From positions 23,353 through 87,352 of the forward strand of contig BLLL01000004.1 of assembly GCA_013374015.1 (NCBI GenBank): DNA of 64,000 nt, in the 5' to 3' direction. Below, in pieces: positions 26,616 to 36,133 of this stretch. Source of the DNA: Candidatus Desulfovibrio kirbyi (GTDB lineage: Bacteria > Desulfobacterota > Desulfovibrionia > Desulfovibrionales > Desulfovibrionaceae). The notes below the pieces were generated by a model that was not told where the DNA came from, did not search any database, and saw only the letters and a program-made list of their open reading frames with translations. How positions within the stretch are numbered: the first letter of the stretch is position 1; every line of letters begins with the position of its first letter. A program made the position numbers and the translations under genes.

Positions 26616-28760
26616 ATGTGTTTTTCAGCTATCACAAAACGGGACGGTCGTATCGCGGCCTTTGACCCTGCAAAGATCACCGCCGCCCTTTTGAAGGCAG
26701 GCAAAGCCACCGGCGAGTTTGAAACACGTGAAGCCAGAAGGCTGACCATGCGGGTATTTTCTTTGGCAAGGGCGCTCCATCTTTCGGACATACCAGATGT
26801 GGAAAATATTCAGGATGTCGTAGAGCGGGTTCTGCTGGATTCTCCTTTCCGGGGCACGGCCAAAGCCTATATTTTGTATCGGGAACAGCGTGCCCAACTG
26901 CGCCGTATCAAAACCAAAGCCAATACGGATCTCATGGAAGGCTACCTCAACAAGATGGACTGGCGGGTACGCGAAAACAGCAATATGGGGTTTTCTTTGC
27001 AAGGTTTGAATAACTATATCGCTTCGGATATTACGTCAGAATACTGGCTGAATCGCATTTACACACCACCCATTCGGGATGCCCATACAGACGGTGATTT
27101 TCATTTGCATGATCTCAACCTTCTGTCCGTCTACTGCGTAGGATGGGATTTGTCGGATTTGCTCCGTCAGGGCTTCAAAGGAGTTGCGGGTAATGTGGAA
27201 AGCGCTCCTCCCCGGCATTTCCGTTCCGCGTTAGGGCAACTCGTCAATTTTTTCTATACGTTGCAAGGCGAAGCGGCGGGCGCGCAGGCGGTTTCCAGCT
27301 TTGATTCTTTGCTGGCTCCATTCATCCGATACGATCAATTGGAGTATAAGGAGGTTAAACAGGCTTTGCAGGAGTTTGTTTTCAATATCAACATTCCTAC
27401 GCGGGTAGGTTTCCAGACTCCGTTCACCAATATCACCATGGATATGGATGTTCCGGGCATACTGAAAAATGTTCCGGTGGTTATTGGCGGCGAGGATCAG
27501 AAAGAAGTCTATGGCGATTTTCAGACTGAAATGGATATGCTGAATCAGGCATTTGCTGAAGTTATGTTGGAGGGGGACAACAAAGGACGGGTTTTCACAT
27601 TCCCAATTCCCACTTACAATATTACCAAAGAGTTTGATTGGGGAAGCAGCCGTTTTGAAACTGTATGGGAAATGACCGGACGCTACGGCATTCCCTATTT
27701 TTCCAATTTTGTAAACTCGGATATGTCCCCGGAAGATGCCCGTTCCATGTGTTGTCGCTTGCGTCTTGACACCCGTGAATTGCGCAAGAGAGGCGGGGGT
27801 CTCTTCGGAGCAAATCCGTTAACCGGCTCCATCGGCGTTGTCACTATAAATTTGCCGCGTCTTGGCTATCTGGCGAAAAATGAGCGGGAATTTCTCGACC
27901 GGCTGGATGCTCTGATGGAGCTTGCCAAAGAGAGTCTTGTCATCAAGCGCAAAGAACTGGAGCGGTTCACGGACGGAGGTCTGTACCCGTATACCACATA
28001 CTATTTGCGTGCGGTCAAGGCTCGCACGCAAACATACTGGTCCAATCATTTTTCCACCATCGGCATTGTCGGCATGAATGAAGCGTGCGCGAATCTTCTG
28101 GGCAAAGGCATAGGAACGCCGGAAGGTCAAGCATTTTCCCTGCGTGCGCTTGTCCACATGCGTCACCGCTTGGAGCGGTTTCAAAAGGAAACGGGCAATT
28201 TTTTCAATCTGGAAGCTACGCCCGCCGAAGGCGCATCCTACCGCCTCGCCCTGCTGGACAGGAAAAAATTTCCGGAGATACTTTTTGCCAACGGAAAAGC
28301 CGGGCAACAAGTGCCCTATTACACGAATTCCACGCATCTGCCTGTGGATTATTCCACGGATATATTTGACGTATTGGACTTGCAAGATGACCTGCAATGC
28401 AGCTATACCGGCGGAACGGTGTTGCACGGTTTTATTGGAGAAGAAATCACCGATACGCGGACTGTCCGCAATATGGTGCGCACGATCACTGAAAATTATC
28501 ATTTACCCTATTTTACGCTCACGCCGACATTCAGCATCTGTGCCGAGCACGGCTATCTGAAAGGAGAGCAGAAAAGTTGCCCTGTCTGCCAGGAGGACAC
28601 CGAAGTATATTCCAGGGTGGTGGGCTATCTGCGTCCTGTCGGACGCTGGAACGACGGCAAGCAGGCGGAATATGCCGCGCGGACTCCCTATACAGCGGAA
28701 ATTTTCGCCGCACAGCTCGCAGCGGGGAGAGTAACGCAAGACGCCGGCGTGGCCGTGTAA
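26616..28760 (+). CDS. nrdD: Anaerobic (class III) ribonucleoside-triphosphate reductase
   Basis: Glycyl-radical enzyme that makes deoxynucleotides without oxygen, fitting a strict anaerobe. The 714-residue product begins with an ATP-cone regulatory domain (about 3-95). The catalytic barrel follows (GFQTPFTNIT, FPIPTYNITKEF). The C-terminus has the zinc site CAEHGYLKGEQKSCPVC and the radical loop RVVGYLRPV with Gly at about 670. AGGAG precedes ATG 26616. The activase gene follows 30 bases downstream. I saw no convincing NrdR box in the upstream gap. Confidence 0.97.
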   Translation: MCFSAITKRDGRIAAFDPAKITAALLKAGKATGEFETREARRLTMRVFSLARALHLSDIPDVENIQDVVERVLLDSPFRGTAKAYILYREQRAQLRRIKTKANTDLMEGYLNKMDWRVRENSNMGFSLQGLNNYIASDITSEYWLNRIYTPPIRDAHTDGDFHLHDLNLLSVYCVGWDLSDLLRQGFKGVAGNVESAPPRHFRSALGQLVNFFYTLQGEAAGAQAVSSFDSLLAPFIRYDQLEYKEVKQALQEFVFNINIPTRVGFQTPFTNITMDMDVPGILKNVPVVIGGEDQKEVYGDFQTEMDMLNQAFAEVMLEGDNKGRVFTFPIPTYNITKEFDWGSSRFETVWEMTGRYGIPYFSNFVNSDMSPEDARSMCCRLRLDTRELRKRGGGLFGANPLTGSIGVVTINLPRLGYLAKNEREFLDRLDALMELAKESLVIKRKELERFTDGGLYPYTTYYLRAVKARTQTYWSNHFSTIGIVGMNEACANLLGKGIGTPEGQAFSLRALVHMRHRLERFQKETGNFFNLEATPAEGASYRLALLDRKKFPEILFANGKAGQQVPYYTNSTHLPVDYSTDIFDVLDLQDDLQCSYTGGTVLHGFIGEEITDTRTVRNMVRTITENYHLPYFTLTPTFSICAEHGYLKGEQKSCPVCQEDTEVYSRVVGYLRPVGRWNDGKQAEYAARTPYTAEIFAAQLAAGRVTQDAGVAV

Positions 28761-28790
28761 GAACATCCGATAGCCGAACGGCAAAAATTT

Positions 28791-29480
28791 ATGTTGCTGG
28801 GAGCGCTGCAAAAAACCACCATGCTGGACTTTCCGGGCAAAGTCAGCGCCATTGTCTTTACACAGGGATGTAATTTTCTGTGTCCCTACTGCCACAACTC
28901 CGGTTTGGTCATGTGTGGGCAAGAAGCGCTTGCGCTTGCGGATGTTCTGGCTTTTTTAGCGCAGCGCAAACGATTTCTTGAAGGTGTGGTGATTACCGGA
29001 GGTGAACCCACTTTGCAAGACGATCTGCCGAGTTTTTGTTCTGTCCTCAAAAGTATTGGTTATGCGGTCAAACTGGACACCAACGGGAGCAAACCGGATG
29101 TTTTACGCCGCTTGCTGCAATTGGATCTGCTGGATTATGTCGCAATGGATGTGAAAGCCGACCCCAGGCAATACCCCAAAAAAATTTTTCCAGGCAGCCT
29201 GGGAGAGTCTATTATTGAAAGCATGACCATACTGAGTGAATTTCAGGTGCCGCACGAATTTCGTATCCCCTGTGTCGCTCCTTTTGTGGATGCGGACAGT
29301 TTTCAGGGTATCCTTGAGGCTACACAGAGCAGGATCCCTCTTTTTTTGCAAACTGTGCGGCTGGAACGGGTTCTTGAACCGGATTTTTTTACAGAAACAG
29401 GGCGGGCTTTGGAGCGTGGAGAAATGGAAACACTCAAAAGACAGGCGGATGCCTGTGGACGAACATGCACAATCCGGTAA
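28791..29480 (+). CDS. nrdG: NrdD-activating radical SAM protein
   Basis: Generates the glycyl radical on NrdD with S-adenosylmethionine and a [4Fe-4S] cluster. The cluster motif CNFLCPYC is at residues 27-34, and GGEPTLQ and DVKADP follow as expected. At 229 residues it is in the longer group of NrdG-like activases. The ribosome site is weak, but the start places MLLGALQKTTMLDFPGK as in relatives. It is co-oriented and adjacent to nrdD. Confidence 0.94.
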   Translation: MLLGALQKTTMLDFPGKVSAIVFTQGCNFLCPYCHNSGLVMCGQEALALADVLAFLAQRKRFLEGVVITGGEPTLQDDLPSFCSVLKSIGYAVKLDTNGSKPDVLRRLLQLDLLDYVAMDVKADPRQYPKKIFPGSLGESIIESMTILSEFQVPHEFRIPCVAPFVDADSFQGILEATQSRIPLFLQTVRLERVLEPDFFTETGRALERGEMETLKRQADACGRTCTIR

Positions 29481-29639
29481 GGAGTGTGGCCATATTCTGC
29501 AAACGCTGACGCGCACAAAAGGAGCAATTGTCGGCTAAAAAGGGGCGGCCGTGCTTCTGGGGTGCCCCGATCCACACTGCTGCACCGTATGCGCAAACTG
29601 AGCATTGCCTGAAAAATGCTTTCAAGAAAGGAACCAGCC

Positions 29640-30074
29640 ATGCCAAAAGTTATCGCTGTTTGTACAAGCTCCAGCAAAGGCACACAAAAAAAGCCCGTTG
29701 ATTCCGTCACGCTTGTCGAAAACTTCGGCATTGAAAACGACGCCCATGCGGGCGGTCATTGGCACAGGCAGGTAAGTCTGTTGTCCCACGAAAAGATAGA
29801 AGCCTTCAAGACGCGGGGGGCGCTGGTTTCCCACGGTTGTTTCGGGGAGAACATTATTGTGGAGGGCATCAATTTTGCCGAGCTGCCCGTGGGGAGGCGC
29901 CTTGCATGCGGCACGGCCCTGCTGGAAATTTCACAAATCGGCAAGGAATGTCATTCCCACTGTCAGATTTACCACGCAATGGGCGAGTGCATCATGCCTA
30001 CGCAGGGCGTATTCGCCAAAGTGCTTGCCGGCGGCCATGTCCGGGCCGGAGACAGCATGAGCCTGTGCGATTGA
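29640..30074 (+). CDS. MOSC-domain protein
   Basis: A 144-residue single MOSC domain, a sulfur-carrier or molybdenum-cofactor-binding fold. It contains the expected beta pattern HAGGHWHRQVSLLS and the Cys-containing GKECHSHCQIY, where the Cys may carry sulfur. Stand-alone MOSC proteins often accompany molybdopterin genes, but none is adjacent here. The start at 29640 follows AAGGA. The roughly 160 bases between nrdG and this gene show nothing recognisable. Confidence 0.85.
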   Translation: MPKVIAVCTSSSKGTQKKPVDSVTLVENFGIENDAHAGGHWHRQVSLLSHEKIEAFKTRGALVSHGCFGENIIVEGINFAELPVGRRLACGTALLEISQIGKECHSHCQIYHAMGECIMPTQGVFAKVLAGGHVRAGDSMSLCD

Positions 30075-30100
30075 AAAAGTGAACCTCTCAAAATACGCCA

Positions 30101-31273
30101 TCAATTCCGATTCCGTACTTTGTCGATCAGCATGCACAAGCCGCATAGCGTTATGGAAACGGCCGTGACCACAAACACCCCTCTGTAGCCGAAACCGGCA
30201 TGAACCACCAGCCCCCCCAGCAGCGGCGCCAAGGTGCCGCTCGCGTCAAAGGCGCACATCATCGCATTGGAATTGACGGAGCGGGTGGCAGGCGTGGAGC
30301 GGTCATACACAAGCGCGGCCAGCATGGGATAGAGTAGCCCCAATCCTACCCCGTAGGCCAGTGTGATTGGTATGAACGCCCATAGCGGCCCCCAGGCATA
30401 GCCCAGCATACACAAGGCAAGCCCCGCCGCGCAGACAAAAATGACGCGGTAATGCGGCAAAGCGTCCAGCCGCGAGTTGCCGAGCACCCTGACCAGAATA
30501 ATCGTCACGGTGTACAGCGTAAAAAACCATTCGGGACGCGCGCCTGTGACCGAACAAAGACCCTTCATGAAAAAAATCGCCAGAATCGTCATGATGCTGA
30601 ACAGCAGGCTGCTCAGATACACATACATAAGGCCGGAATGCGTCATGGCGCGCCACAGCCCGGACAGATCGGGAACCATTTCAGATGTTTTGAGCCTTGG
30701 CGCGAGCGGAATCATCATAAGCAGCGAAATTATGCCCAGCACGGCGGTCGAGGCAAAAAGATACGGCTCCCCGCCGAACAGCGGTAGCAAGATATGCTCC
30801 GCAGCAGCGGGAATAATCGAATACGGCAAAAGAATCGTCAATGAAAACAGAGCAAAACCCCGCGCGCTCTGCCCCGGGGGTATGCAGCTCACAAGCACGG
30901 AAACCACACAACTGGACTGCACGGCAACCGCCATGCCCTGCACAACGCGCAGCAACAGCACAATTTCCGCTAAATACGCGCCGCGAACAAAAGGGTACGC
31001 CAGCATAACGCCGATAAGGATAAGCGTTGAACACGCCAGCGTTGCAAGCCTGCCCCCTCTGAGCAGCAAAAGACTTAGCGGAACTCTGCCCAGCAGCACC
31101 ATCAAAAACATGGCGGAAATCAGCACGCCACGCCAGTTTGGACTGACGCCCACTCCCTCCAGCCACTGCTCAAAACAGTAAAATACGGCAATGTGGCTGT
31201 TGCTGCACACAGCCAGACAGGAAAGCAGTATAAAGTCCCGGCTCAAAAGCCCCGGTCGGGAATCAGAAGACAT
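30101..31273 (-). CDS. MFS transporter
   Basis: A 390-residue major-facilitator permease with about 12 hydrophobic segments and the loop-2 motif region LGRVPLSLLLLRGGRLA, which resembles GxxxDRxGRR. The substrate cannot be read from the sequence. I chose ATG 31273 (MSSDSRPG) because residues upstream of it, from a possible ATG at 31363, do not look like a transporter N-terminus. It is convergent with the MOSC gene and divergent from the TauE cluster. Confidence 0.85.
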   Translation of the reverse strand: MSSDSRPGLLSRDFILLSCLAVCSNSHIAVFYCFEQWLEGVGVSPNWRGVLISAMFLMVLLGRVPLSLLLLRGGRLATLACSTLILIGVMLAYPFVRGAYLAEIVLLLRVVQGMAVAVQSSCVVSVLVSCIPPGQSARGFALFSLTILLPYSIIPAAAEHILLPLFGGEPYLFASTAVLGIISLLMMIPLAPRLKTSEMVPDLSGLWRAMTHSGLMYVYLSSLLFSIMTILAIFFMKGLCSVTGARPEWFFTLYTVTIILVRVLGNSRLDALPHYRVIFVCAAGLALCMLGYAWGPLWAFIPITLAYGVGLGLLYPMLAALVYDRSTPATRSVNSNAMMCAFDASGTLAPLLGGLVVHAGFGYRGVFVVTAVSITLCGLCMLIDKVRNRN

Positions 31274-31388
31274 AAGCCCGCCACATAAAAAATATAAAAC
31301 AGACAGCGGGGGATCCGCCGACTGAACCGGAATCAATCTACCGAAATAATTATGATATGACAACTATAAATTAATTTTATACTATTCC

Positions 31389-31417
31389 TTGACGAAAATC
31401 AAAAATACGGCTAAAGA
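31389..31417 (+). promoter_or_regulatory. Candidate promoter of the TauE/SafE cluster
   Basis: TTGACG (31389-31394) and TAAAGA (31412-31417) with 17 bases between them lie about 90 bases upstream of the first gene. The -35 box is good and the -10 box weak. The whole 31364-31508 gap is AT-rich, as expected for a promoter region. Confidence 0.35.
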
Positions 31418-31508
31418 TACGCTTGAAGGATGAATGGACTATTGTACAAGCAATTATGGCTGTATGCCGTAATATAACATAAACACCTGTAACAGAGGAG
31501 GGAATCCC

Positions 31509-31814
31509 ATGCAAAAAATGAGCAGGCTTTGGATGTGGATTACGTGCAGTGCGCTGACGCTGACCGTATTCATGCCCACTGTAGCCATGGCGGCCGCCAA
31601 AAGAGCTGACGTGGTCATAGTGGCCGACACACGTTTTCTTGGAGACGGTCTGTTGTACTGGTGGGCTGAGATGTACAATGAAAGTCATCTCGCGTTTGCC
31701 ATCATGACCATGTTGATTATTCCAGTTCTCGGCTGCATTCTCGGTTTTACGGCGGACTTTTTCATGAACATGATCGGCATTGATCTCAAAAAACGCGAAC
31801 TCGCGGAACACTAA
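31509..31814 (+). CDS. Small membrane protein upstream of TauE/SafE
   Basis: A 101-residue protein with a signal peptide (cleavage probably after AMA, about 28) and one strong membrane helix (about 63-88, IMTMLIIPVLGCILGFTADF). Its charged C-terminus (KKRELAEH) is presumably cytoplasmic. GAGGAGG precedes ATG 31509. It sits 17 bases before the permease and is probably an accessory subunit of it, which is inference from position. Confidence 0.75.
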   Translation: MQKMSRLWMWITCSALTLTVFMPTVAMAAAKRADVVIVADTRFLGDGLLYWWAEMYNESHLAFAIMTMLIIPVLGCILGFTADFFMNMIGIDLKKRELAEH

Positions 31815-31831
31815 CCCGGTGGAGGCAGCTT

Positions 31832-32890
31832 ATGGAATGGCTTTATATGATAATGCCTATTTCCGGCGTCAATCTTTTTTGGCCCGGCCTGATTATTCTT
31901 GGTCTGGGCGTCGGAATTATCGGCGGTTTTTTTGGTCTTGGCGGCGCGTGGATGGTAACGCCCGGCCTGAACATTCTGGGATTCCCCATGGCGTTTGCCA
32001 TCGGCACGGACGTGGCGCAAATGGCCGGCAAATCGCTGATTTCCACCATGCGGCACGCCAAATTCGGCAATGTTGACTATTACCTCGGCATAACCATGCT
32101 TATCGGAACTATTGTGGGCGTTGAGATCGGCGCGCAGATGGTCATGTGGCTGGAGCGCATCGGATCGGTCGATAAAGTTGTGCGCTGGCTCTACGTTGTG
32201 CTGCTTCTGCTGATTGCCTGGCTGGTCTTTGCCGACGTTGCAAAACGCAAGGCCAAGGAGCGCGAAGCCAAGAAGAAAAATCAGACCCTTGGAAAAGACG
32301 CGACGGGCTTTGACTGGGGCAAAAAACTCCAGGCTATCAATATCCCGCCGATGATACACTACAAGCAGGCAGACGTCCGCTGTTCCTTCTGGTTGCCTAT
32401 CATAGTCAGCCTGTTCACAGGCTGGCTGGCCGGCATTCTCGGGATCGGCGGCGGGCTTATCCGTATGCCCGCGCTGGTGTACCTGATCGGCTGCCAGACG
32501 CATATCGCCGTTGGCACCGACCTTTTTGAGGTGGCGATTTCCGGCCTTTACGGCGCGGCATCCTACACTTACAAAGGCCGTACGGAACTCATCGCGGCCA
32601 TCATCATGCTCTGCGGCGCGGGTGTCGGCGCACAGATCGGCGTTGTGGCCACAAAATACGTCAAAGGCTACGGCATTCGCATCGTCTTTGGTCTGGCCGT
32701 TCTCGGCTGCTTGGTGAGCGTTGTGCTCAAGTTGCTTCAGGCCGAGTTGCCAGCCTACTCAACTCTTCTCGGCGCGCTGGCGACAGTGGATGTGCTGAGC
32801 TTTGTGAGCCTTATTTCCATATATATCACAGTCCGCATGGTCCAAGGGGCCAAGGCGGAACTGGCAGCAAAAAAAGCCGCGGGCAACTAG
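31832..32890 (+). CDS. TauE/SafE-family permease (sulfite/organosulfonate exporter type)
   Basis: A 352-residue membrane protein with about eight helices and two repeated glycine-rich family motifs: GIIGGFFGLGGAWMVTPGL near the N-terminus and GILGIGGGLIRMPALVYLIG in the second half. A charged cytoplasmic loop (KRKAKEREAKKKNQ) joins the halves. The family exports sulfite, sulfonates or related anions. In a sulfate reducer a sulfur oxyanion is plausible but not shown. GGAGG precedes ATG 31832. Confidence 0.9.
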   Translation: MEWLYMIMPISGVNLFWPGLIILGLGVGIIGGFFGLGGAWMVTPGLNILGFPMAFAIGTDVAQMAGKSLISTMRHAKFGNVDYYLGITMLIGTIVGVEIGAQMVMWLERIGSVDKVVRWLYVVLLLLIAWLVFADVAKRKAKEREAKKKNQTLGKDATGFDWGKKLQAINIPPMIHYKQADVRCSFWLPIIVSLFTGWLAGILGIGGGLIRMPALVYLIGCQTHIAVGTDLFEVAISGLYGAASYTYKGRTELIAAIIMLCGAGVGAQIGVVATKYVKGYGIRIVFGLAVLGCLVSVVLKLLQAELPAYSTLLGALATVDVLSFVSLISIYITVRMVQGAKAELAAKKAAGN

Positions 32891-32900
32891 GAGATATGCC

Positions 32901-33491
32901 ATGATGAAAACAAAAATTCTGCTCCTGTCGCTTCTGGCTCTCACTTTTGCGCTTTCCGCCTGCATCAGCACCACTGACGGTGGCGTTGTGCAGGGCCGCT
33001 GCGTAGCCTTTGAGCCGGAAAAAAGCATGACCATTGTAGCGGACACCAGCAAAGTCAGAAACAGTCCCAACTACAACGGCGCGATCCTCACCTACAAGCT
33101 TCCCGCAGAAGCAAAGGAAGTGGGGCCGCGACCCGCTGTGGGCGGATGCTTGCAGATTGACCTCGTAAAATCAACCGTAACAATCCTTGATCCGGCTACA
33201 AAAACTATCAAAGAAATAGCTGTCAAGGTCAGTGCCAAGGAACCTGTTGCAAACGCGCGGGACCCCAAGGTAGCGGGAAAAACTTTCCCTGTCGTTGACA
33301 AGGAAAAGAAAACCGTCACCGTCTATGCGCAAAAAATGCTCATCACCTTTAGGCCGTCGGAAGACGATCAGGAATATCCGGCGGAAGTCTGGCAAATGGG
33401 AGACGAAATGCGCGTCGCTTTCTTTAATCAGGACAAAGGACAGGCCACTCGCGTTATGAACGTTTCCAAAACAGACATCACCGGACATTAA
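32901..33491 (+). CDS. Lipoprotein of the TauE/SafE cluster
   Basis: A 196-residue lipoprotein: signal MMKTKILLLSLLALTFALSA, then Cys21 in the lipobox LSAC. The mature part is beta-rich with two more Cys (QGRCVAF, GGCLQI). I believe it belongs to a Desulfovibrio-type lipoprotein family (DUF4881), from memory. It follows the permease by 10 bases and is probably its extracytoplasmic partner. Confidence 0.75.
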   Translation: MMKTKILLLSLLALTFALSACISTTDGGVVQGRCVAFEPEKSMTIVADTSKVRNSPNYNGAILTYKLPAEAKEVGPRPAVGGCLQIDLVKSTVTILDPATKTIKEIAVKVSAKEPVANARDPKVAGKTFPVVDKEKKTVTVYAQKMLITFRPSEDDQEYPAEVWQMGDEMRVAFFNQDKGQATRVMNVSKTDITGH

Positions 33492-33498
33492 CCTGTCC

Positions 33499-33532
33499 GT
33501 TGTGACCGGAGGACAACCTCTCCGGTCACAAC
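33499..33532 (+). other. Perfect 13-bp hairpin after the lipoprotein gene
   Basis: GTTGTGACCGGAG and its exact complement enclose an 8-base loop, 7 bases after the lipoprotein stop codon. No T tract follows on either strand, so it is not a classical terminator. It could protect the 3' end of the upstream mRNA, or be a protein-binding palindrome. Confidence 0.55.
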
Positions 33533-33547
33533 AAGGGCAGAGACGCA

Positions 33548-33886
33548 GTGAAATACGCAGAGTGCCCCGTGAACAGTTACAAACAATCCCTCTATACCAG
33601 CGCAATCCGCATCATTGCCAATATCGCCATGCTGGGCATTGTGTTTCTGAGCATGCGGCAGGCAGCCCAAAGCTCTCTGCCGTCAGAGGCCGGGTTTTGT
33701 CTCTGGTTTTTCGGGTTGACAGTGCCGCTTTGGGGAATTGCGATTTTTCTGACGCGCCTTGTCAAAAAACACTTTCCCGCTGAACACTCAAGTTTTGTCG
33801 ATCTGCCGCGCCGTGGACGGCAACTCGTGCGCTGGCACGTGCGCGACTCTCTGTCCTCTTGTCCTCACACCGTCTTGCGTGTATAG
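33548..33886 (+). CDS. Small two-helix membrane protein, unknown function
   Basis: A 112-residue protein with two membrane helices (about 18-36 and 47-66) and a basic C-terminal tail (PRRGRQLVRWHVR). The start is GTG 33548 or GTG 33569; neither has a strong ribosome site. I recognise no family. It sits between the hairpin and the next membrane protein, all on the plus strand. Confidence 0.5.
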   Translation: MKYAECPVNSYKQSLYTSAIRIIANIAMLGIVFLSMRQAAQSSLPSEAGFCLWFFGLTVPLWGIAIFLTRLVKKHFPAEHSSFVDLPRRGRQLVRWHVRDSLSSCPHTVLRV

Positions 33887-33892
33887 TGAGGC

Positions 33893-34762
33893 ATGTTTCC
33901 GCATCCTGACGCCATCCCATCCTGTGCCGACGCGCGCAGACGGCAGCGCCTTGCCGGTAGAATAAGTGCGATATTTCTGCTTGTGGCTGCGCTGGGGTTG
34001 GTGGACACCTTGCAGGGCGTCATGCGCGCCGGTTCGGACACGCTGGAAATCCTCTCCGGTCAAAGCGTCATGCTTTCCGGCCCCACAGCCACAAAAAATC
34101 CCGTCTCCAGTGACCTGCTCGTAAGCCTCACCCCGGACAACGGTCTGCTGCGTTTTGTTTTTGAAGGTTTTTTCCCCAGCTACTGGTTCGGCAGCGGTAT
34201 GTGGCGGGGCGATGTACAGGTTGACGCGTTCTGCCCTCCGGGGACTTATGAACTCACGCTGCGCTTCAAGGGCGCTTCGGCGCGTAGCGCTCAAAAAATT
34301 TTTGTTACCGTGTGGGACAATGAGGAAGACATGCGTAGCGGTTCCCTGTTTATGATGCAACATCTTGCAGGCACGCACCCGTTTCTGCCGGCCTGCGTCT
34401 TTGCGGTATTCGCCCTTGCCTGCGGTATTGTCACCTATTTTGCCGGCAAACGCTATTTTGTCCTGCTCGCCGGCATGGACTGCGCGGAAATTTTTCGCAT
34501 AAGCGCTGAAGACGATGGACTGCTCCTGTGGTGCCCAGCGGACAAAAAATTCGCCCAGTCGCCCGGCGCGACACGCGCGCTTTTACATCCTGATGGGCGC
34601 ATCATCGGATACGCACTTGTCAAAGAACAAAGCAAAAGCGCGCTCATCCTGCACGCCGACGCAGCCACTCCCGTTAACACTGATTCCCTTGTGTACCTGC
34701 GTCCATTGAATCTTATTGCCGGCACCGCAACCACGGAGGTGCCAACTGTCCAAACCAACTGA
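33893..34762 (+). CDS. Membrane protein of unknown function
   Basis: A 289-residue protein with two membrane helices (about 23-42 and 163-185) around an extracytoplasmic domain of about 120 residues with beta strands (GTYELTLRFKGASA, KIFVTVWDNEED). A C-terminal cytoplasmic domain follows (MDCAEIFRISAEDDGLLLWC). I know no function. The stop at 34760-34762 lies inside the start region of pgi, so the two are coupled. Confidence 0.65.
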   Translation: MFPHPDAIPSCADARRRQRLAGRISAIFLLVAALGLVDTLQGVMRAGSDTLEILSGQSVMLSGPTATKNPVSSDLLVSLTPDNGLLRFVFEGFFPSYWFGSGMWRGDVQVDAFCPPGTYELTLRFKGASARSAQKIFVTVWDNEEDMRSGSLFMMQHLAGTHPFLPACVFAVFALACGIVTYFAGKRYFVLLAGMDCAEIFRISAEDDGLLLWCPADKKFAQSPGATRALLHPDGRIIGYALVKEQSKSALILHADAATPVNTDSLVYLRPLNLIAGTATTEVPTVQTN

Positions 34763-36107
34763 CATTTTTGCCCATACTCTTGAATGGTCAGCGGCCTATA
34801 CGCACCGCCTTCCACAAAACGCCGCCAGCCTGTTTGCAGCCGCCCAGGCCATTCTCTCCCGGCGACTTATCCGTGAAACAACCTCCGGAAAACTGCCGTT
34901 TCTCACCATGCCCTACCGCGCCAAACTCAATGACGAGATGGAAAACGCTTTGCCGCGCGTACGGTCGTTCCGCGACATGCTGGTGCTGGGCATCGGCGGA
35001 TCGGCCTTGGGCGCGCGGGCGATACAGCGCGCCTTCGCTCCGAGTCAGGACGGACCAAACCACGAGGGGCGCTCTCTCTGGATTGCGGACAATGTGTGCG
35101 CCGAACAGTTTGAAGCCTGGCTTCACAGGCTTGTTCCCGTCGACACTGTTGTTGTGTGCATCAGCAAGTCAGGCGGCACCATTGAAACGCTGGCGCAGTA
35201 TTTTCTGGTACGGAACTGGCTTAAGGAAGCTCTGGGTGATCAGTGGTCAAAACAGATGATTGTGATCACGGATGCCTCCAAAGGCTATTTGCGGGACGAG
35301 GCAACGCTCCACAACCTCACCTCTCTGGAAGTGCCGGACAATCTGGGCGGCAGGTATTCAGCCCTTTCGGCAGTTGGCATGTTGCCTGCAGCATTTCTGG
35401 ACATTGACTGGAATGCTCTGCTGGATGGCGCTTTTGAGGTTGCCCGTCCTCTGACTCAGGAAACTGCGAACTTCGCTGAACACCCGGCCTTTGCCCTTGC
35501 CTGCTGGGCAAGCGCGCTTGAAAAATTTGACTACTCGCAACTGATCTTTTTTTGCTATATTCCGCAATGGGCGGCCTTTGGCCTCTGGTTTGCCCAACTC
35601 TGGGCCGAAAGCTTGGGTAAAGGCGGCCTCGGCACAATGCCCGTGCCGGCAACCGGGGTCACAGACCAGCATTCCGTCAATCAGATGTTTCTGGACGGCC
35701 CGCGCAACAAGGGCTGCCTTTTCCTCACAAGCCGCAACGCGCCGCAGGGGCGCGCCTTTGGCAACGATCTGCCGGATCAATGGGCTTGTCTGCGCGGCAA
35801 ACCTTTCGGCAGCCTGCTTGAAGCGGAGGCTCTCGGCACGCGCATGGCGCTCGCCTCAAGCGGAGTGCCGCTCGTGCACATGGAACTTGATCAGTCCACG
35901 CCCAAGGCAGCTGGCACGCTGATGATGTTGCTGGAGGCGGCCACGATGTTCACCGGATGGCTCATGGACATTAATCCGCTGGACCAGCCCGCGGTGGAAC
36001 TGGGCAAACGTCTTGCAAACGCCCGTCTGGGCGCTGGCGGCTACCCGAAAGAACAGGCTGACCTAGCTGCGTATCTGGCCGCGCCAAAACAGGAACAGCG
36101 CTTTTAA
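34746..36107 (+). CDS. pgi: Glucose-6-phosphate isomerase, probable CTG start
   Basis: Interconverts glucose-6-phosphate and fructose-6-phosphate. The product of about 453 residues has the sugar-phosphate sites GIGGSALGARA and SKSGGTIETLAQ, and the later GVTDQHSVNQ. No ATG or GTG in frame fits the N-terminus. CTG 34746 lies six bases after GGAGG, a well-placed ribosome site, and gives MSKPTDIF. A TTG at 34716 is possible but has no ribosome site. The start overlaps the end of the upstream membrane-protein gene by 17 bases. Confidence 0.92.
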   Translation: MSKPTDIFAHTLEWSAAYTHRLPQNAASLFAAAQAILSRRLIRETTSGKLPFLTMPYRAKLNDEMENALPRVRSFRDMLVLGIGGSALGARAIQRAFAPSQDGPNHEGRSLWIADNVCAEQFEAWLHRLVPVDTVVVCISKSGGTIETLAQYFLVRNWLKEALGDQWSKQMIVITDASKGYLRDEATLHNLTSLEVPDNLGGRYSALSAVGMLPAAFLDIDWNALLDGAFEVARPLTQETANFAEHPAFALACWASALEKFDYSQLIFFCYIPQWAAFGLWFAQLWAESLGKGGLGTMPVPATGVTDQHSVNQMFLDGPRNKGCLFLTSRNAPQGRAFGNDLPDQWACLRGKPFGSLLEAEALGTRMALASSGVPLVHMELDQSTPKAAGTLMMLLEAATMFTGWLMDINPLDQPAVELGKRLANARLGAGGYPKEQADLAAYLAAPKQEQRF

Positions 36108-36133
36108 CGCATGCGTCGGAACGCCACGAGGAT

